From: Deinococcus aerolatus
GTDB taxonomy: Bacteria > Deinococcota > Deinococci > Deinococcales > Deinococcaceae
Reading direction: 5' to 3'
DNA: 64,000 nt
NCBI RefSeq assembly: GCF_014647055.1
Contig: NZ_BMOL01000014.1
Coordinates: 1 to 64,000, forward strand
This document shows, in pieces, positions 61,254 through 64,000 of this stretch (positions are counted from its first letter, which is position 1; each line of letters opens with the position of its first letter). The notes beneath the pieces are model-generated. The model saw only the letters and a program-made list of their open reading frames with translations. It searched no databases and was not told the DNA's origin. A program made the position numbers and the translations under genes.

Positions 61254-62222
61254 TTACCAGTCACCCACGGGCTTCTTGCGGCCGGCCCGCGCGTAGTCCA
61301 CGTAGATCTCGCTGCTGTCGACGGTGCGGTGGCGCAGGTGGTCGCGCACGGCCAGCAGGTCCCCACTTTCGCTGTAGATCCGGGTGCCTGCGCTGTGGCG
61401 CAGCCCGTGTACTTCGCGGCCTCCATAGCGTACCCCTGCCTCCTGGCACAGCCGCCTGAGGGCGTTCTCCACGCTCTGACGGGTATGGATGCTCAGCACC
61501 TGAGGGCCATAATTGGGCGTCGCGGCCAGCCACGTGCGTAGCGCCCTGACCGCAGTAGGGGAGAGGGCCACCTCCTGACGACGCTGCCGCTTGCCAGTTA
61601 CCGTCAGGTAGGGTTCGGGCGCGTCTAAATGCAAGTCCTTTCTCAGCAGCGTCGTCATCTCCGTCGCCCGCAATCCCACGTGCGCGCCCAGGACGACGAT
61701 CACCGCGTCCTGAACTCCCGCATGCCGGAGCAGCAACGCCACATCCTCGGTGGAGTAGGGTTTGCGCTTTTCCCACCGGGGTACTGGATCGCTGGCGGCC
61801 CGCACGTCCAGGAAGGGCGCTGCCTCGCAGGCCCCGGTCCAGCGGAGGGCCGCGTACAGGGCCTTGCCCGCGCTCAGGCGCACGCGCACGCTGCTGGGGG
61901 CCAGGCCCGCGCCTTCCAGGTGCCGGACGTACCGGAAGCCCGCGTTTGGTCCGGGACGGAGCAGACTGACGCCTGCCGGACTGGCCCAGGCCAGAAAGGT
62001 GTCGAGGCCCGTGCGGTAGGCCTCCAGGGTGTTGACGCTCACGCGCGCGCCCCGCCCCCCGCGCGTCACCAGATACGCCTCGAGCAACGCCCATAATCCC
62101 TCGGCGTCTGTGTCGCGGGCCGCCCGCAACGCGGCCTTCTTCAGGCTATCCGGATCCAGGTGAGCTACTCGGTCGGCGCGGCCCTGGAGGTCGAGGTTGG
62201 CGGCCATCAGCTCCAGGCTCAT
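61254..62222 (-). CDS. tyrosine recombinase/integrase (XerD-like)
   Basis: 322 residues from ATG 62222. An N-terminal SAM-like core-binding domain (about 35-145) and catalytic domain (about 155-315) carry Arg185 (HVGLRATEM), a Lys near 211, His272/Arg275 (HGLRHSAGT), His298 and nucleophile Tyr307 (SSEIY). TACCAT ends six bases before the ATG, so translation is probably leaderless. It converges on parB (65 bp apart). A role in plasmid dimer resolution is likely; no attachment site is recognised. Confidence 0.92.
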   Translation of the reverse strand: MSLELMAANLDLQGRADRVAHLDPDSLKKAALRAARDTDAEGLWALLEAYLVTRGGRGARVSVNTLEAYRTGLDTFLAWASPAGVSLLRPGPNAGFRYVRHLEGAGLAPSSVRVRLSAGKALYAALRWTGACEAAPFLDVRAASDPVPRWEKRKPYSTEDVALLLRHAGVQDAVIVVLGAHVGLRATEMTTLLRKDLHLDAPEPYLTVTGKRQRRQEVALSPTAVRALRTWLAATPNYGPQVLSIHTRQSVENALRRLCQEAGVRYGGREVHGLRHSAGTRIYSESGDLLAVRDHLRHRTVDSSEIYVDYARAGRKKPVGDW

Positions 62223-62296
62223 GGCCGCATGGTACACGCAAGAAAAGAAAAGGCCTCCAGATGAGTGAAGGCTGGGATGGATAGGCTGCGCGCTGT

Positions 62297-62722
62297 TCAG
62301 CCGAGGAAAACAGTGGGAGGCACTTTGAAGATTTCAGCTAATTGCTTGATCAGGTCCGTGGTGTAGGCCACGCGCCCGTGGATCAGGCGGCTGACCGTGC
62401 TCTGGTTCACTCCTAAACGCGTGGCCAGCTCCTGCTGCTGGACACCCTGCTGGTCCATCAGAAAGTCGAGCATGTCGCCCGGCTTGCTGGCCGGGGTCGG
62501 ATAGGCCTCGGCCTCATACTCGGCGATGTGCTGGATCAGGGTGGCATACACGGCGGCGAGTGGGTGCCGGGCGTCGCCGCCGATCAGGTGGCCCATCTGT
62601 TCTTCTGCATTGAGGGCAAACTCCAGATGTTCGTCGCTCCTGATAGGCCCCAGCAGGTTGCGGGACGCTTCCGGGAGTTCAGCCAGGGCGGCCACTGCGC
62701 GGTCAATCTCACTGTGTTTCAT
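62297..62722 (-). CDS. higA: HigA-type antitoxin with XRE HTH
   Basis: 141 residues from ATG 62722, with AGGAGG about 11 bases upstream; an ATG at 62755 is an alternative start. The helical N-terminus is followed by a C-terminal HTH (about 85-140; QGVQQQELATRLGVNQSTVSRLIHGR). It follows the higB toxin by less than 60 bp on the same strand, the usual toxin-first HigBA order. It should neutralise HigB and repress the operon through the palindrome at 63080-63112. Confidence 0.87.
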   Translation of the reverse strand: MKHSEIDRAVAALAELPEASRNLLGPIRSDEHLEFALNAEEQMGHLIGGDARHPLAAVYATLIQHIAEYEAEAYPTPASKPGDMLDFLMDQQGVQQQELATRLGVNQSTVSRLIHGRVAYTTDLIKQLAEIFKVPPTVFLG

Positions 62723-62780
62723 GATTGTGCGTACCTCCTCCAAGGCATTGCCCATCTGGAGCCGCTTTTCCGTTCGGCTT

Positions 62781-63065
62781 TCACGGTTTCCAGCGGTCGT
62801 ACTCCGAATGCCTCATGAACTCCTTGACCCTAATTTTTCTGAAGGTGAAATCCACGGTGGTGATCAGACGGAAGTGATTTCCTTTGATGTTGAACACGAT
62901 GTACTCAGGCCCAACCCAGCTGGCAGTGGGAAAGACGGCCCGCACGTCCGCGAACGAAGTGAACTCCGCTTTGCTGGCAAGGTCGAACCAGGCAAGGAGG
63001 GCGACATGCGCTTCAGGGTATTGGGCTGCGAATTGGAGCAGCGTCTTTTTCGCGAGCACGTTCAT
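62781..63065 (-). CDS. higB: HigB-type mRNA interferase toxin
   Basis: 94 residues of the HigB/RelE-like family: FADVRAVFPTASWVGPEYIVFNIKGNHFRLITTVDF, with the C-terminal basic/aromatic cluster RKIRVKEFMRHSEYDRW. The family cleaves ribosome-bound mRNA; HSEYD near the C-terminus fits the family's end. First gene of the operon, start ATG 63065. It likely acts as a plasmid addiction module together with higA. Confidence 0.88.
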   Translation of the reverse strand: MNVLAKKTLLQFAAQYPEAHVALLAWFDLASKAEFTSFADVRAVFPTASWVGPEYIVFNIKGNHFRLITTVDFTFRKIRVKEFMRHSEYDRWKP

Positions 63066-63074
63066 CCCGCTTAC

Positions 63075-63112
63075 AGTCTATGCGCTTCTTGCATCTTATG
63101 CAAGAAGCGCAT
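63075..63112 (-). promoter_or_regulatory. higBA promoter and operator palindrome
   Basis: ATGCGCTTCTTGCAT (63080-63094) and ATGCAAGAAGCGCAT (63098-63112) form a perfect 15-bp inverted repeat with a three-base spacer. On the minus strand TAGACT (63075-63080), a -10 box, abuts it, so the palindrome fills the spacer/-35 region. This is where an HTH antitoxin would repress. Confidence 0.8.
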
Positions 63113-63707
63113 GTCGTGGAGAGTTGGGAAAGATTTTTCGGGCTGAGGCTGCGGCTTGTGCCTAATACCTGTTATGCCAACGAATCTGATCAAGCCTCAA
63201 CCTTGAAGAACCTTCCTCCCAAGATCCACTGTCAACCTTCACCGACCATCACCCAACTCCACTCGCAGTTCGCGATCCGAAATACCTCCACGTCCGTCCA
63301 CACGGTCTGATCCTGCAAGTAAGTCCGTGGCCCTCAGCCGCAGCAACGGCAAACCCGACATGCATCTCGCCAAAACGGTGGCCGCCAGAGCCAAGTGCAA
63401 ACCGCAGTTGCTCAGCCACCGGCGGTTGAGCCTCAATGCAGCGCTGGCAAGGACATGGGCACCTCGTGAGCGAAATCACGGTATGCTGAGCAGGTCCCGG
63501 AGGTCACCGAGCATTTGACCAAAGGGAACACCCCCCGCGCGGCTTGCCGGCCGTGGTTCGCAGAGGGTGTCCGTTCCGAAGAATTCGATTGTTTTGCGAA
63601 CTGGGGAGTTCGCAGGCATTGCCTTACGCACAGGATACGCGCCTGGGCATGTTCGGTCAACAGACCGAACGACCCTCAAGGGTCAGGGAGCGTTGGGGAG
63701 TTCCACA
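63113..63707. other. 595-bp interval without a clear gene
   Basis: The only coding-like stretch is minus 63239-63436 (WLSNCGLHLALAATVLARCM), which may be a decayed transposase or a shadow frame. No promoter, repeat or RNA gene is evident apart from the higBA operator at its left edge. Confidence 0.4.
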
Positions 63708-63800
63708 ATGACCATCCACGAATCGCCGGACGGCGAGACGACGAGATTAGAAATCACCCTTGTTGAACTGCGGCAAGCGTACAAAGGCAGTGAGGAATGA
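63708..63800 (+). CDS. very small protein preceding a new operon
   Basis: 30 residues from ATG 63708 (MTIHESPDGETTRLEITLVE), with GGGGAG eight bases upstream. Its stop overlaps the next ATG (ATGA), so translation through it is likely. It may be a leader peptide or small helical protein. Confidence 0.45.
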   Translation: MTIHESPDGETTRLEITLVELRQAYKGSEE

Positions 63801-64000
63801 GCGACTCTCTGCTGATTGCCCAGCCGGGAAAACAGAAAATGACGCTGCTGCGGGAGAGCTATCAGGCCATCTGTGACGGCGATCCTTGTGCGGCCCGGTT
63901 GCTGAACGCGATGGAGCGCTGGCATTTCTACAAACTCCAGGCCCGCGAGGAGGTGCGGGGGCGCAACCGTGCCCGCCGTCAGGGCGGCCTGAAAGCGGAG
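63797..64000 (+). CDS. plasmid protein, 3' end beyond the window
   Basis: The first 68 residues only (MSDSLLIAQPGKQKMTLLRE, ICDGDPCAARLLNAMERWHFYKL, REEVRGRNRARRQGG). The GDPCAARLLNxxERW segment resembles the N-terminus of plasmid or phage replication-associated proteins that start with a short helical module. The family cannot be confirmed without the rest. Coupled to the 30-residue frame by an ATGA overlap. Confidence 0.6.
   Translation, partial: MSDSLLIAQPGKQKMTLLRESYQAICDGDPCAARLLNAMERWHFYKLQAREEVRGRNRARRQGGLKAE

Noticed and set aside
63080..63112. 33-nt palindrome as a transcription terminator
   Set aside because: No T-run on either side and it overlaps the higBA promoter position; an operator is more likely.
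1..64000. tRNA, rRNA, CRISPR and DdrO-type radiation/desiccation response motifs
   Set aside because: Looked for by eye on both strands; none found that I could support, although a motif scan could still reveal weak sites.

Overview
The window looks like part of a large Deinococcus plasmid (or secondary replicon). The evidence is a plasmid-type replication initiator with eight upstream iterons (8.7-10.6 kb), a parAB partition operon (59.4-61.2 kb), a tyrosine recombinase and a higBA toxin-antitoxin pair (61.3-63.1 kb). GC content is high, insertion sequences and decayed genes are dense, and many genes start with a TANNNT -10 box 5-7 nt before the start codon, the leaderless arrangement common in Deinococcus. 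Assignment to Deinococcus is inference from protein style and gene content; no rRNA or tRNA gene is visible.

Layout. 0.3-5.4 kb: two overlapping cyclic-di-GMP genes. 5.5-7.8 kb: a transposase zinc-ribbon remnant split by an IS4-family element (9-bp target duplication) and bounded by an IS5-family element. 8.2-11.2 kb: replication module and a broken vapC. 11.2-19.1 kb: two paralogous modules in opposite orientation, each a STAND ATPase/LuxR regulator plus a small exported protein, separated by gene debris (serine-recombinase-like tail, acetyltransferase-like, CPT-like and IS6 fragments). 19.3-24 kb: broken padR locus, NmrA-like oxidoreductase and exported PDZ protein, a decayed IS4-family element, a membrane protein. 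25.2-39.5 kb: exported proteins around two tandem BTAD/STAND regulators, ending in a Kelch lipoprotein. 39.7-42.9 kb: transposase remnant, amidase, unknown broken gene. 43.2-47.1 kb: a compact four-gene set, DUF3006 - MBL/excalibur - XPB-like helicase - DUF790 (Bax1-like) nuclease. 47.5-51.3 kb: intact IS4-family element, NERD nuclease, broken HNH-like gene, transposase fragment. 51.5-58.5 kb: alpha/beta hydrolase, membrane GGDEF-EAL protein with an amber-interrupted N-terminus, a partial copy of the DUF3006-MBL locus, SH3 protein, HD-GYP protein, response regulator, cupredoxin. 58.7-64 kb: IS6 remnant, parAB, integrase, higBA, and the start of a new operon at the right edge.

How the parts fit. 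Maintenance functions are Rep/iterons, ParAB with a 20-bp palindrome upstream, the recombinase and HigBA with a 33-nt operator-like palindrome. The cargo is dominated by sensing (three GGDEF/EAL proteins, one HD-GYP, one receiver, four large ATPase regulators), envelope or exported proteins of unknown function, and a DNA-repair-like XPB-Bax1 pair.

Most notable signals: (i) a long hairpin inside two diverged IS4-family transposase genes that is kept by five compensatory base-pair changes, including a swapped Arg/Leu pair in the protein; (ii) the plasmid XPB-Bax1 operon with its partial duplicate; (iii) a two-copy, two-hairpin RNA or terminator element at 10.7 and 38.3 kb; (iv) a ParA with a Phd-like N-terminal segment and an atypical Walker A motif.
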